Under the pieces are notes generated by a model. It made no database searches. It was given only the letters and a program-made list of their open reading frames with translations, and was not told where the DNA came from. Source: Clostridia bacterium (GTDB lineage Bacteria > Bacillota > Clostridia > Oscillospirales > UBA644). Taken from it: 64,000 nt of DNA. How positions within the stretch are numbered: the stretch's first letter is position 1; the number at the start of each line of letters is the position of its first letter. Below are positions 25,656 to 34,499 of this stretch, piece by piece. The position numbers and the translations under genes are program-made. The stretch spans positions 23,171 to 87,170 of the forward strand of contig JAGAOU010000037.1 in the NCBI GenBank assembly GCA_017623595.1. The letters are read 5' to 3'.

Positions 25656-26258
25656 ATGATAAAAAGTCTGCTTTTTGATTGTTCCGACACGTTGTTGCAC
25701 CTTCATTCAAAGGTGGATCTTGCAGTGGAATTGGGGGATCATGAGCGTGCGGAGCGGATTCATAATGCGTTTTTCGGCGATGCTCTTTGGAAAAAATATG
25801 ACAACGGGCTTCTTTCCGATGCGGAAATGAAGGACGCACTTCTTCCTCGGTTTGCCGAGGCGGATCGGGAAATTGCAGAGATGTATTTTGATACGTTTGC
25901 AGATCACTATACGCCGATTGAGGGGATGTACGATCTTCTTGCGGAACTGAAGCGGAAGGGCTACAGTCTTTATATTGTGTCGGATTTTCCGCCGCGATTC
26001 GCCCGACTTTGGGAAAAATACGAAATTTTTCGGCTTTTCGACGGACGAGCGGTTTCTTGTGAAGCGCATGGATCGAAACAGGATCTTCGCCTGTTCTCTT
26101 ATCTGTTGGAGACTTACGGATTGCGCGCCTCCGAGTGTTTTTTTGTTGATGATCGGGAGGATTTGGTTTCCAATGCGGCGTTATGCGGAATCGCCGGACA
26201 TGCTTTTGTCGATGCGGCGGATCTGCGGGATTGTCTGAGAAGGCAATCGATTCTGTGA
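25656..26258 (+). CDS. HAD-superfamily hydrolase with altered motif I
   Basis: A 200-residue HAD-like phosphatase with a helical cap. Motif I reads LFDCSDTLL, so the nucleophile Asp is present but the second Asp of DxDxT (general acid/base) is Ser, as in some family branches that keep a non-Asp there. Motif II is YIVSDFPP, and motif IV is CFFVDDREDLVSNAALCG. The start at ATG 25656 has a GGGAGG site; an earlier in-frame start at 25617 lies within a few bases of the -10 box. First gene of an operon with AlaX, an ABC-F protein and a TIM-barrel isomerase. Substrate unknown. Confidence 0.85.
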   Translation: MIKSLLFDCSDTLLHLHSKVDLAVELGDHERAERIHNAFFGDALWKKYDNGLLSDAEMKDALLPRFAEADREIAEMYFDTFADHYTPIEGMYDLLAELKRKGYSLYIVSDFPPRFARLWEKYEIFRLFDGRAVSCEAHGSKQDLRLFSYLLETYGLRASECFFVDDREDLVSNAALCGIAGHAFVDAADLRDCLRRQSIL

Positions 26259-26275
26259 GGAAGGGTGGAGCTGTT

Positions 26276-27430
26276 TTGACCGAGAAATTATACGATATCG
26301 ACGCATATCTGTCGGTGTTTACCGCCAAGGTTTTGTCGTGTGCTCCCTCTGCGGAGGGCTATGATGTGATTTTGGACCGCACCGCCTTTTTCCCCGAGGG
26401 GGGTGGGCAGTACGGAGATACGGGAACCTTGAATGAGGTTTCGGTGCTGGATACGCAGATTCGCGAAGATGTGATTTATCATCGCACCGATGCCCCCTTG
26501 ACGGTGGGATCAACGGTGACGGGACGGCTGAATTTCGAGGAGCGCTTCCGTCGGATGCAGAATCATTCGGGAGAGCATATCGTTTCCGGCATCGTTCATG
26601 GAATGCTGGGGTATGAAAATGTGGGCTTCCATCTCGGGGATTCGTTTATGACCATGGATTACAGTGGTGTGCTGTCTCCTGCGGATCTTTCGGCTGTGGA
26701 AAAGGCTGCCAACCGCGCCGTATGGGATAACCGTGAAATCCTTTGCCGTTATCCCGCAAGAGAGGAATTGGCATCCATCAACTATCGGAGCAAAAAGGAA
26801 CTGATGGGAGATGTGCGCATTGTCACCGTGGAAGGTATTGATGTCTGTGCCTGTTGTGCGCCCCATGTGAAGCGGACGGGGGAGATCGGCGCCATTGTCA
26901 TCACCGATGCCATCCGTTGGAAGGGCGGCACCCGCCTGACCGTCCGTTGCGGAAGCGATGCGCTGAAGGAATACGAAACCCTCCGTGCCGACGAGCGGGC
27001 CTTGTCTGCGTTGTTTTCCGCACCTCGAGGGGAAAATTCTTCTGCGGCGGAAAAACTGCAGAAGGACATGGCCGATCTTCGCCGTGCCTATTCTGTGGCG
27101 CTGAAGGAGAATGGGTTGATGCGCCTGTCGATGCTCCCCGACGGAGCGGGAAATCTTGTGTTCCTTCTGCCCGACGCAGACGGAGATGTGATGCGCACCG
27201 CCGCAAATGAAGGAATCAAGAAATGCACCGGTGTTTTTGTCTGTCTTGCGGGAGACGGGGTGCAGGGATATAAATACGTTATTTCGGCCCGAGGAAACCT
27301 GCGGGCCAAGGCGAAAGAAATCAATGCTGCCCTCGGGGGCAGAGGCGGCGGAAGTGAAACCATGATTCAAGGGTCCTTTGCCGCATCGGAAGAAGAAATA
27401 CGCGATTATTTTAAGGAGTTTACGATATGA
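26276..27430 (+). CDS. Alanyl-tRNA editing protein, AlaX-L type
   Basis: Trans-editing enzyme that removes serine or glycine from mischarged tRNA-Ala. Its 384 residues hold the AlaRS-like editing domain with the zinc ligands of HSGEH (NHSGEHIVSG) and the second metal cluster CACCAPH, then a helical linker and a DHHA1-like C-terminal part (VFVCLAGDGVQGYKYVISARGNLRAKAKEINAALGGRGGG). The start is probably TTG 26276, five bases after GGTGGAG; upstream in-frame codons run into the HAD gene. The stop overlaps the ABC-F start by ATGA. Confidence 0.9.
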   Translation: MTEKLYDIDAYLSVFTAKVLSCAPSAEGYDVILDRTAFFPEGGGQYGDTGTLNEVSVLDTQIREDVIYHRTDAPLTVGSTVTGRLNFEERFRRMQNHSGEHIVSGIVHGMLGYENVGFHLGDSFMTMDYSGVLSPADLSAVEKAANRAVWDNREILCRYPAREELASINYRSKKELMGDVRIVTVEGIDVCACCAPHVKRTGEIGAIVITDAIRWKGGTRLTVRCGSDALKEYETLRADERALSALFSAPRGENSSAAEKLQKDMADLRRAYSVALKENGLMRLSMLPDGAGNLVFLLPDADGDVMRTAANEGIKKCTGVFVCLAGDGVQGYKYVISARGNLRAKAKEINAALGGRGGGSETMIQGSFAASEEEIRDYFKEFTI

Positions 27431-29028
27431 TCAATGTCAACGATTTGAGCTTTAATTTCGGCGGTCAGCTTCTGTTTAAGAATGTGGACCTGCAGTTTAC
27501 CCCCGGCAATTGTTACGGAGTGATCGGCGCCAACGGAGCGGGAAAATCCACCTTTTTGCGCATTCTCTGCGGGGAACTGGAGCCCTCCTCCGGGTCGGTT
27601 TCCATTGCCCCCGATACCCGCATGTCGGTGTTGAAGCAGGATCACTTTGCTTACGATGCCTATACCGTTCTGGATACGGTGATTATGGGGAACCCAAAGC
27701 TGTATGAGGTGATGAAGGAAAAGGACGCTCTTTACATGAAGGAGGATTTTTCCGACGAAGATGGGGTCCGTGCTTCGGAATTGGAGGGTATTTTTGCCGA
27801 AATGAACGGGTGGGAATCGGAATCCGATGCGTCCCGTCTCATACAGGGGTTGGGCTTGAGCGAGGATATTCTGTATTCTCAGATGTCCGATCTGAATGAA
27901 AATGAAAAAATCAAGGTGCTTTTGGCCCAGGCTCTCTTCGGCAATCCGGATATTATCCTGCTGGATGAGCCCACCAACGGTTTGGATATTGACGCTGTGA
28001 TGTGGTTGGAGGATTTTCTCAGCGATTATTTCGGTACCGTTTTGGTGGTTTCTCATGACCGTCACTTTTTGAATGATGTCTGCACCAATATTGTGGATAT
28101 CGACTTTACGGGCATCAAAATGTACGTTGGTAACTATGAATTCTGGTATGAATCTTCTCAGTTGGTTCAACGTCTGATCAAGCAGCAGAACAAGAAAAAT
28201 GAGGAAAAGATCCGCGAGCTGCAGGAATTTATTTCCCGCTTCTCCGCCAACAAATCCAAATCCCGTCAGGCAACCTCCCGCCGCAAGCTGCTGGATAAGC
28301 TGACCGTGGAGGAAATTCCCGCTTCCTCCCGTCGATATCCCTTCATCGGGTTTGAAGCCGATCGGGAAGCGGGGAAGGATATTCTGGAGGTTTCCGGGCT
28401 TTCCAAGTCCCTGAATGAAACGCCTTTGTTTTCCAACCTTTCCTTTACCCTCGGCCGCAACGAAAAGGTTGCGGTTTTGGGTAACGAGCTGGCTGTAACC
28501 GCTCTGTTCCGCATTCTGATGGAAGAGGAATCTGCCGATGGGGGCGAATTTAAGTGGGGACAATCCATCACCACCTCCTACTTCCCCCATGATAATACCA
28601 AGTATTTTGAAGATTGCAACGATAGCATCATCGATTGGATGCGTCAGTATTCCAAGGATCAGACCGAAAGCTATCTGCGTGGCTTTTTAGGGCGCATGCT
28701 CTTCTCGGGGGATGCGGTTTACAAGCCCGTCCACGTCCTTTCGGGTGGCGAAAAGGTTCGTTGCATGTTCTCCCGTATGATGATGTTCGGCAGCAATTTC
28801 CTTATTCTCGATCAGCCTACCGACCATTTGGACTTGGAGTCCATCACCGCCGTCAATGACGGGCTGAAGGCCTTCAAGGGAGGGATGCTGTTCACCACCC
28901 ATGACTACGAAATGATCAACACCGTAGCCGACCGTATTCTTGAGATTCGTTCCGACGGTGTGTTGGATTACAAGGGTAATTACGAAGAATTCATTCAATG
29001 GAAAAAGGACAAGGGCTTTGTCGAATAA
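27427..29028 (+). CDS. ABC-F protein (YkpA/YbiT type) with a degenerate second ATP site
   Basis: Soluble ribosome-associated ATPase with two ABC domains and no membrane part (533 residues). Domain 1 has an intact P-loop GANGAGKST (34-42) and Walker B LLDEPTNGLD, but a poor signature SDLNENEK (154-161). The linker holds the charged region KKNEEKIRELQEF. Domain 2 keeps the signature LSGGEK (438-443), but its P-loop is GNELAVTA (352-359) without the lysine, and its Walker B is LDQPTDHLD with Gln463 where the catalytic Glu belongs. One composite ATP site (domain 1 Walkers with domain 2 signature) is intact and the other is dead. ABC-F proteins tune translation or protect ribosomes; no antibiotic link is visible. 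Confidence 0.93.
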   Translation: MINVNDLSFNFGGQLLFKNVDLQFTPGNCYGVIGANGAGKSTFLRILCGELEPSSGSVSIAPDTRMSVLKQDHFAYDAYTVLDTVIMGNPKLYEVMKEKDALYMKEDFSDEDGVRASELEGIFAEMNGWESESDASRLIQGLGLSEDILYSQMSDLNENEKIKVLLAQALFGNPDIILLDEPTNGLDIDAVMWLEDFLSDYFGTVLVVSHDRHFLNDVCTNIVDIDFTGIKMYVGNYEFWYESSQLVQRLIKQQNKKNEEKIRELQEFISRFSANKSKSRQATSRRKLLDKLTVEEIPASSRRYPFIGFEADREAGKDILEVSGLSKSLNETPLFSNLSFTLGRNEKVAVLGNELAVTALFRILMEEESADGGEFKWGQSITTSYFPHDNTKYFEDCNDSIIDWMRQYSKDQTESYLRGFLGRMLFSGDAVYKPVHVLSGGEKVRCMFSRMMMFGSNFLILDQPTDHLDLESITAVNDGLKAFKGGMLFTTHDYEMINTVADRILEIRSDGVLDYKGNYEEFIQWKKDKGFVE

Positions 29029-29040
29029 GGAGATGATGTT

Positions 29041-29868
29041 ATGAAAACCGCAGTCAATCTTTCCTGTGTTGCAGGAGTTTCTTCACTTGACTTGATTCCT
29101 TTGGTCAAGCGCGCCGGCTTTGATGGTTGCTTCAGCGGGGTTTCCGCCGATGTGACCGACGTGATGACCGTGGCCTCCCGTCTTCGGGAGGAGGGACTGA
29201 TCTATCAGTCGGTGCATGCACCTTTTACCAAGATGCATCAAATGTGGGAGAGCGGTGAGGACGGAGAGAACGCTTTAGCCGAGCTGATTGCTTGCGCGGA
29301 AAATGCCGCCCGTGTCCGGGTTCCTATCATGGTGACCCACGTGTTTATCGGCTTTAGAGAAGAGCATCCCAATTCCCTTGGGGTGGAGCGCTTCGGAAAA
29401 TTGGTCAAGCGTGCCGAGGAACTTGGTATCAAAATCGCCTTTGAGAACACGGAGGGAGAGTCCTATTTGCAGGCGGTTCGGGACGGTTTGTTTTCCTCGC
29501 CTGCTGCCGGATTTTGTATTGATACGGGGCATGAAATGTGCTATAATCGCAGTGCTGATATGATCTCCAAATACGGAGCTGAGGGAAAACTGTTCTGCAC
29601 TCATCTCAACGATAATATGGGCATTACGGGACCTGAAATCTTTTGGCTTGACGATGCCCATCTGCTTCCCTTTGACGGTATCGCCGATTGGGATGGCATC
29701 GCAAAGCGCATGAAGGCGGTGGGGTATGACGGATTCCTGACCTTGGAGTTGACCACCCAAAGCAAGCCCAACCGTACCACCCATGACCGTTATGCATCCC
29801 TTTCTCCTTTGGAATTTTTGACCCTTGCTCACGATAAGGCTCTGCAATTTGCGGAAAAACTGAGTTAA
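29041..29868 (+). CDS. Sugar phosphate isomerase/epimerase-like TIM barrel
   Basis: A 275-residue protein of the xylose-isomerase-like/AP-endonuclease-2 superfamily. Metal-ligand positions are suggested by SVHAPF, AFENTEG (Glu), CIDTGHEMCYN (Asp, His), THLNDN (His, Asp) and a terminal strand GFLTLEL (Glu). Such enzymes isomerise or epimerise sugars or inositols. Last gene of the HAD-AlaX-ABC-F operon, 12 bases after the ABC-F stop, followed by a bidirectional terminator. The fold is confident, the substrate is not known. Confidence 0.85.
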   Translation: MKTAVNLSCVAGVSSLDLIPLVKRAGFDGCFSGVSADVTDVMTVASRLREEGLIYQSVHAPFTKMHQMWESGEDGENALAELIACAENAARVRVPIMVTHVFIGFREEHPNSLGVERFGKLVKRAEELGIKIAFENTEGESYLQAVRDGLFSSPAAGFCIDTGHEMCYNRSADMISKYGAEGKLFCTHLNDNMGITGPEIFWLDDAHLLPFDGIADWDGIAKRMKAVGYDGFLTLELTTQSKPNRTTHDRYASLSPLEFLTLAHDKALQFAEKLS

Positions 29869-29870
29869 AA

Positions 29871-29905
29871 AAAACGCCTCGGACCTGTGCAGTCCGAGGC
29901 GTTTT
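29871..29905. terminator. Bidirectional terminator
   Basis: AAAACGCCTCGGAC and its complement form a 14-bp stem with a 7-base loop. It ends the TIM-barrel operon on the plus strand and the GH95/esterase operon on the minus strand. Confidence 0.93.
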
Positions 29906-29914
29906 GTGTTCGGG

Positions 29915-30586
29915 TTATGCTTCCGCGAAGTCGATAATGGGGGAGACGTCGGTAAGGGAGTGGGGATGATGCCCGCATTCGGGCTTGACAAAAGAGGTGA
30001 TTTCAATGCCTCGCTCTTTGCAGAATTCGAGCATCCGTCCCGCATTTTGGGGAAAAGGAACAACTTCGTCCGCACCTCCCGCCACCAGAAGGAGAGGAAT
30101 TTTCAGAGCAAAAAATTCCTCCATGTTGTCGATAGGGTGCCCCTTAAACCATTCCAGCGTTTCTTCGGTCAGCCCGAATTCTTCATAGAGCAGTTCTCTG
30201 TCCCGACTTTTCTTGGGGGGCCAGGTGCGCATGTCCAGCACCGGGGCATCCAGATAGACTTTGTCGACAGCTTCCGGATAGGTTATGGCGAAATTGAAGG
30301 CATACAAGCCGCCGCGGCTGAAGCCGAAAAGAATGCAGGTTTCCGAAAGATTGAATTCTTTTATTACATAACGATAGAAATTATGCATCTTTCGTATTGC
30401 ATCGAAACTGCCGAATTTGTCGCTGACCGAATAGTAGACACGGGTATACCCCATATCGCACAGTTTCCGTTCCGCTTCGTCGAAGGCGTGGAGAAATTCC
30501 GTTTTCCAGATCCATTTCCCGTTGGGGTTGTCGGGACGGATGACGGTGGCATTGTGGCCGTTAAATTGAAAATTCAGGGTCTCCAT
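29915..30586 (-). CDS. Alpha/beta hydrolase, probable esterase
   Basis: A 223-residue serine hydrolase. The nucleophile elbow is GFSRGG (CILFGFSRGGLYAF), the acid is in LLVAGGADEVVPF, and the His in PECGHHPHS, giving the order Ser-Asp-His. There is no signal peptide, so it acts in the cytosol. It lies 15 bases after the GH95 gene with its own AAAGGAG site, so they form a two-gene operon. A carbohydrate esterase removing acyl groups from the fucosylated substrate of GH95 would fit; this is inferred from context only. Confidence 0.85.
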   Translation of the reverse strand: METLNFQFNGHNATVIRPDNPNGKWIWKTEFLHAFDEAERKLCDMGYTRVYYSVSDKFGSFDAIRKMHNFYRYVIKEFNLSETCILFGFSRGGLYAFNFAITYPEAVDKVYLDAPVLDMRTWPPKKSRDRELLYEEFGLTEETLEWFKGHPIDNMEEFFALKIPLLLVAGGADEVVPFPQNAGRMLEFCKERGIEITSFVKPECGHHPHSLTDVSPIIDFAEA

Positions 30587-30601
30587 GACGGCTTTCTCCT
30601 T

Positions 30602-32935
30602 TTATTCGAAGCGGAATGTGGCCTGTTCTCCGGCGCGCATGGTACGGGAGAGGACAGATTTGCTCAAGGTGTATTCCCCGTCGGACTGCGGAACAGCGCC
30701 GTCGGGCAGTTTCCATCTAAGTTCGCCGTCGTTTCCTGCCGTGACGGTCACTTCGGTCAGTTGTCCTTCGGACCACGCAAAGTCAAAGGTGAAGTTTCCT
30801 CTTGCCTTCAGTCCTTTTACAGAGCCCTCTTTCCATTCTGCGGGCAGAGCGGGAATCAGCTCTGTGATGCGGTGACCGGGGGTGCCCAGATGGCTTTGAA
30901 TCAGCATTTCGTTGATACCTGCCGTGGCGCCCAGATTTCCGTCGATCTGGAAAATGTGGGGCGGATGCAGGTCAAAGAGATTGGCCTCCGTATTGGTAGC
31001 AAACAGCTGATACAGATGATGCAGCGCCTGATCGCCCTCCTTGAATCGGGCGTAGAAATTGACGGTCCATGCGCGAGACCATCCCGTATGGCCTCCTCCG
31101 TGGCTGAGTCTGCGGGCAATTGTTTTTTTTGCCGCTTCGTAGATTGCGGGATCGGTTTCGTTGATCTGATCGGCGGGATAGAGACCGAAGAGATGGGAGA
31201 TGTGACGGTGGCCCGGCTCCACTTCCTCGTAATCCTTGATCCATTCGCAGATGGTGCCGTACCGTTGGCTGATTCGCAAGGGGGGCAGTCGGTCCAGCAC
31301 GCTTTGGAGTTTTTTGCCGAAAGAAGGATCCTTGCCCAGAAATGTGCAAGCGTATTTTACACGGGTGAACAGGGCGTAAATGATCTCAAAATCAAAGGTT
31401 GCCCCCTTGGTCAAGGTTTGCTTTTTTCGTGTGCCGTCGGGGTGATTGTACCAGAACCAGTTTTCGGGAGAGTTGGAAGGAGATGTCACCAGAGACCCAT
31501 CCTCTTCTTCGGTCAGATATCCGCAGACGAAGCGGCAGGAACCTTCCAGAATGGGCCAGATTTCGTTTAGATATTCCACATCGTCGGTATATTCATAATG
31601 CTCCCATAAGGACAAGCACATCCACGGACCTGCCATGGGGAAAAATCCGCAACCGACGTGGTCGTGGATCCCTGTCCTGCCGAAAATGTCGGTGGTGTGA
31701 TTGATGGCCCAGCCCTCGGAGAAGAACAGTTCCTTTGCGGTGCTTTCACCGAATTTTGAAAGCATTTTTACAAAATGTGTGAGAGATGACACGGTGTCGG
31801 AGCTGTTCCCGGCCTCCGCAGGCCAGTAATTCATCTGTACGTTGATATTGGTGTGGTAATCTGCGCCCCATGCAGGACGGAAGCCGTGACTCCAGATTCC
31901 TTGCAGATTGGCGGGAAGGGTGGAGTTTTTCCCTGAGGATTCGGTGAGAAGATATCGTCCGAAATTATAATAAAGAACACAAAGATCCGGATCTGTTCCG
32001 CCTTTTTTGATCGCCCGAAGACGGTCGGTAACGGAAACTTCGGATTGATTGGGAGCGTTCAACTTCAGTTCTACGGCGGAGTAGCTTGCGGCATGATCCT
32101 TCAGATGGGATTTTTTGATTTCTTCGTAGGTATGGTTGGAAATCCCGTCGATGCAGGCGTTCAGCTTCCCCCGCACATCGATGGTTTCGTCCACGTCGTA
32201 GAGCTTTACGTTGTAATTGGTTGCAAACGCTGCGTATACGGTAAGTACTGTGGCTCCTTCCACGGAAAGAGAGTCATGGTTTGCTTTCTTGTTTCCGTCG
32301 GATTCAATCTTCAGTTGCGCACCGAAGGTAAGCCCTTCGCCGCCTTTTCCGTAGTCGTTTTCGTCAAACCAAGTGACACGACCGTTGAGGTGCAGCGTGT
32401 CTTCTGAGGTTGCGGCGGTGTATGCGTCCTGCTCCCGCTTTATGGTCACGTTGCAGGAGAAGGGGGCATCGGCGGTGATGCGGTAGATAAAAAGATCGTA
32501 TTTTTCACTGACAAAGCTTTCGCTATGATAGGAAGTGTTCCCTTTTTTCCATGCAAAAGAGGCGACGGCATCCTTCAGCTCCAGTTCCTTTCGATATTCG
32601 GTATATCCGGTTTTGTCGGGAAAATCCAGAAAAATTTCACCGAAGCTTTCATAAAACCGAACCCGTGCCGGGTGGGACAAAAAGGTTTGTTTGCTCAGAT
32701 CTGAGGCTTCCTGAAGTTGCTCATCGGAGATGTGCTTTCGGATTTGCGCCAAGGCTTCCGGGGTGGCATGATTCTGTTCTTTGATCTGCCGACCGCTCCA
32801 AAGGGATTCCTCGTTGATTTCGATTACTTCCCGCGCCGGGTTTCCGTAGACCATGGCTCCGATTCTTCCGTTGCCCAAGGGAAGGGCGTGCATCCAATCG
32901 TTGACAAATTGGTTGTAAAACAATTTTGTGGACAT
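30602..32935 (-). CDS. Glycoside hydrolase family 95 (alpha-L-fucosidase/galactosidase)
   Basis: A 777-residue enzyme expected to remove terminal alpha-1,2-linked L-fucose or L-galactose from glycans. GH95 signatures include the N-terminal ALPLGNGRIGAMVYG and EINEESLWSG, LPANLQGIW, NINVQMNYWPAEAGN, a helical barrel region with SPSNSPENWFW, GGGHTGWSRAW, and DLHPPHIFQIDGNLGATAGINEML. No signal peptide, so it is intracellular. The start at 32935 has an AAGGAGG site; a longer in-frame version is not needed. First gene of a two-gene operon with an esterase, from the promoter at 32966-32994. Confidence 0.94.
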   Translation of the reverse strand: MSTKLFYNQFVNDWMHALPLGNGRIGAMVYGNPAREVIEINEESLWSGRQIKEQNHATPEALAQIRKHISDEQLQEASDLSKQTFLSHPARVRFYESFGEIFLDFPDKTGYTEYRKELELKDAVASFAWKKGNTSYHSESFVSEKYDLFIYRITADAPFSCNVTIKREQDAYTAATSEDTLHLNGRVTWFDENDYGKGGEGLTFGAQLKIESDGNKKANHDSLSVEGATVLTVYAAFATNYNVKLYDVDETIDVRGKLNACIDGISNHTYEEIKKSHLKDHAASYSAVELKLNAPNQSEVSVTDRLRAIKKGGTDPDLCVLYYNFGRYLLTESSGKNSTLPANLQGIWSHGFRPAWGADYHTNINVQMNYWPAEAGNSSDTVSSLTHFVKMLSKFGESTAKELFFSEGWAINHTTDIFGRTGIHDHVGCGFFPMAGPWMCLSLWEHYEYTDDVEYLNEIWPILEGSCRFVCGYLTEEEDGSLVTSPSNSPENWFWYNHPDGTRKKQTLTKGATFDFEIIYALFTRVKYACTFLGKDPSFGKKLQSVLDRLPPLRISQRYGTICEWIKDYEEVEPGHRHISHLFGLYPADQINETDPAIYEAAKKTIARRLSHGGGHTGWSRAWTVNFYARFKEGDQALHHLYQLFATNTEANLFDLHPPHIFQIDGNLGATAGINEMLIQSHLGTPGHRITELIPALPAEWKEGSVKGLKARGNFTFDFAWSEGQLTEVTVTAGNDGELRWKLPDGAVPQSDGEYTLSKSVLSRTMRAGEQATFRFE

Positions 32936-32965
32936 TTGATCTGCCTCCTTGGTTAAGTTGTTTCT

Positions 32966-32994
32966 ATTATACACGATTTTTGTTGTTACGTCAA
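32966..32994 (-). promoter_or_regulatory. Promoter of the GH95/esterase operon
   Basis: Minus-strand TTGACG (32989-32994), 17 bases, TATAAT (32966-32971), 30 bases before the GH95 start codon. Confidence 0.87.
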
Positions 32995-33123
32995 TGGTTA
33001 TTTTCCGGTTTTTGTATAACGATTTACGGATTTTTGCCCGCAGTCTGTCGGGGATCTGTTGGGCGGTGTTTCTTTGAATTTTCGATTTTGTCTAAAATCA
33101 TAAATATCATGTCTTTTTTTGTA

Positions 33124-33152
33124 TTGTTTTACTGTTTCAAATGGATTATAAT
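33124..33152 (+). promoter_or_regulatory. Promoter of the GH109-like gene
   Basis: TTGTTT (33124-33129), 17 bases, TATAAT (33147-33152), 40 bases before the start codon. Confidence 0.75.
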
Positions 33153-33192
33153 AAGGGTGTAAAATCAATCCTGCAGACAGGGAGGACTTGAA

Positions 33193-34449
33193 ATGAAAGA
33201 AAAAATCAGAGTCGGTTATGTTGGTCTCGGACGACGCGGCTGCGGCGTTCTGAAGGCGAATTTTGCGCTGATGCCCGATGTGGATCTCGTTTATATGTGC
33301 GATCTGATCCCCGAGCGGGCACAAAAGGGATGTGCAATTGTCCAAGAGCTGGGTGGCTATTCTCCCAAGGCGATTTCGGATTATCATGAAATTCTTGCCG
33401 ATGATTCCATCGACGCTCTTATTATCATGACCTGCTGGTCGGGGCGCCCTCAGATTGCCATGGATGCCATGAAGGCGGGCAAATATGCCGCTATTGAGGT
33501 GGGATGCGCCGATTCGTTGCAGGAATGCTTTGATTTGGTTCGTGTTTCCGAGGAAACGGGCAAGCCCTGTATGATGCTGGAAAACTGCTGCTATGCCCGC
33601 CGTGAAATGATGGTTCTGAATATGGTCAAACAGGGTCTGTTTGGTGAGATTGTTCACTGCGCAGGCGGTTATATGCATTATCTGCCCGAGGAGGACCTTT
33701 ACCGTCACATCCTGCGGGAGGAGGGGCATCCCCATTACCGTATCGACCACTACATCCGTCAGAATCGGGAAAACTATCCCACCCATGAATTCGGTCCCCT
33801 TTCCAAAATTCTCGGTATCAATCGGGGGAACCGCATCCTGACCCTTTCTTCCTTTGCTTCCAAGGCGCGGGCTTTGAAGCAATATTGCAAGGATCATATG
33901 GAAGATCCCGCCTTGGCGGAGATTGACTACAAGCAGGGGGATATTGTCACTACTGTTATGACCTGCGCCAATGGGGAGACCGTGGTTCTTACCCTGGACA
34001 CCACCGCACCCCGTCCCTATTACAGCCGCAATTTCACCGTCCGCGGGACGCTGGGAATGTCCTTTGAGGACACCAAGGTGGTCTATCTGGACGGAATGGA
34101 GCATCGGGTACGGGACAACGAAGAGCAGTTCTTCGAAAAGTACGACCATCCTCTTTACAAAGAATATACCGCCATGCAGAGCCGCGGCGGTCATGGGGGC
34201 ATCGACTGGCTGGTTTGCCGTGCCTTCGTGGAAGCTGTGAAAAACGGAACGCAGACGCCCATCGACGTTTACGACACCGCTGCTTGGCTGGCCATCGGGC
34301 CTCTTTCCGAGGCTTCCATTCAGCAGGGTGGCGCACCTCAGCAGTTCCCCGATTTCACCAACGGCAGATGGAACGACCGTGAACCCCTTGTCAAGGGCAA
34401 GTATTGTCTGGATGAGGTTGTCGAAGACAAAAGCGTTCCCATCTATTAA
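33193..34449 (+). CDS. Gfo/Idh/MocA oxidoreductase, GH109-like glycosidase
   Basis: A 418-residue protein with an N-terminal NAD-binding fold (VGYVGLGRRGCG) and a C-terminal alpha/beta domain. Beyond the generic family it carries blocks I associate with GH109, the NAD-dependent alpha-N-acetylgalactosaminidase family: ENCCYARREMMVLNMVKQGLFGEIVH, YPTHEFGPLSKILGINRGNR, LSSFASKARAL, GDIVTTVMTCANGETVVL, GGHGGIDW and QFPDFTNGRW. GH109 enzymes cleave glycosides through transient oxidation at C3. Single gene, with its own promoter and a GGGAGG site, between GH95 and GH2 genes. A plain sugar dehydrogenase cannot be excluded. Confidence 0.85.
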   Translation: MKEKIRVGYVGLGRRGCGVLKANFALMPDVDLVYMCDLIPERAQKGCAIVQELGGYSPKAISDYHEILADDSIDALIIMTCWSGRPQIAMDAMKAGKYAAIEVGCADSLQECFDLVRVSEETGKPCMMLENCCYARREMMVLNMVKQGLFGEIVHCAGGYMHYLPEEDLYRHILREEGHPHYRIDHYIRQNRENYPTHEFGPLSKILGINRGNRILTLSSFASKARALKQYCKDHMEDPALAEIDYKQGDIVTTVMTCANGETVVLTLDTTAPRPYYSRNFTVRGTLGMSFEDTKVVYLDGMEHRVRDNEEQFFEKYDHPLYKEYTAMQSRGGHGGIDWLVCRAFVEAVKNGTQTPIDVYDTAAWLAIGPLSEASIQQGGAPQQFPDFTNGRWNDREPLVKGKYCLDEVVEDKSVPIY

Positions 34450-34464
34450 AAGCATAAATGATAT

Positions 34465-34492
34465 GAGAGCACCTGCCGCGGCAGGTGCTCTC
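34465..34492. terminator. Hairpin between convergent genes, probable bidirectional terminator
   Basis: A perfect 28-base palindrome (GAGAGCACCTGCCG and its complement) lies between the convergent GH109-like and GH2 genes. T-tracts are weak on both sides. Confidence 0.7.
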
Positions 34493-34499
34493 TTCGCAA

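Noticed and set aside
26183..26275. Longer N-terminus for the AlaX-like protein
   Set aside because: This stretch overlaps the HAD gene in another frame, translates to Cys/Arg-rich text unlike the family, and a ribosome site fits the TTG at 26276.
29906..31570. A 554-codon plus-strand open frame opposite the esterase and GH95
   Set aside because: Antisense to two clear genes, crosses their intergenic gap, and lacks motifs.
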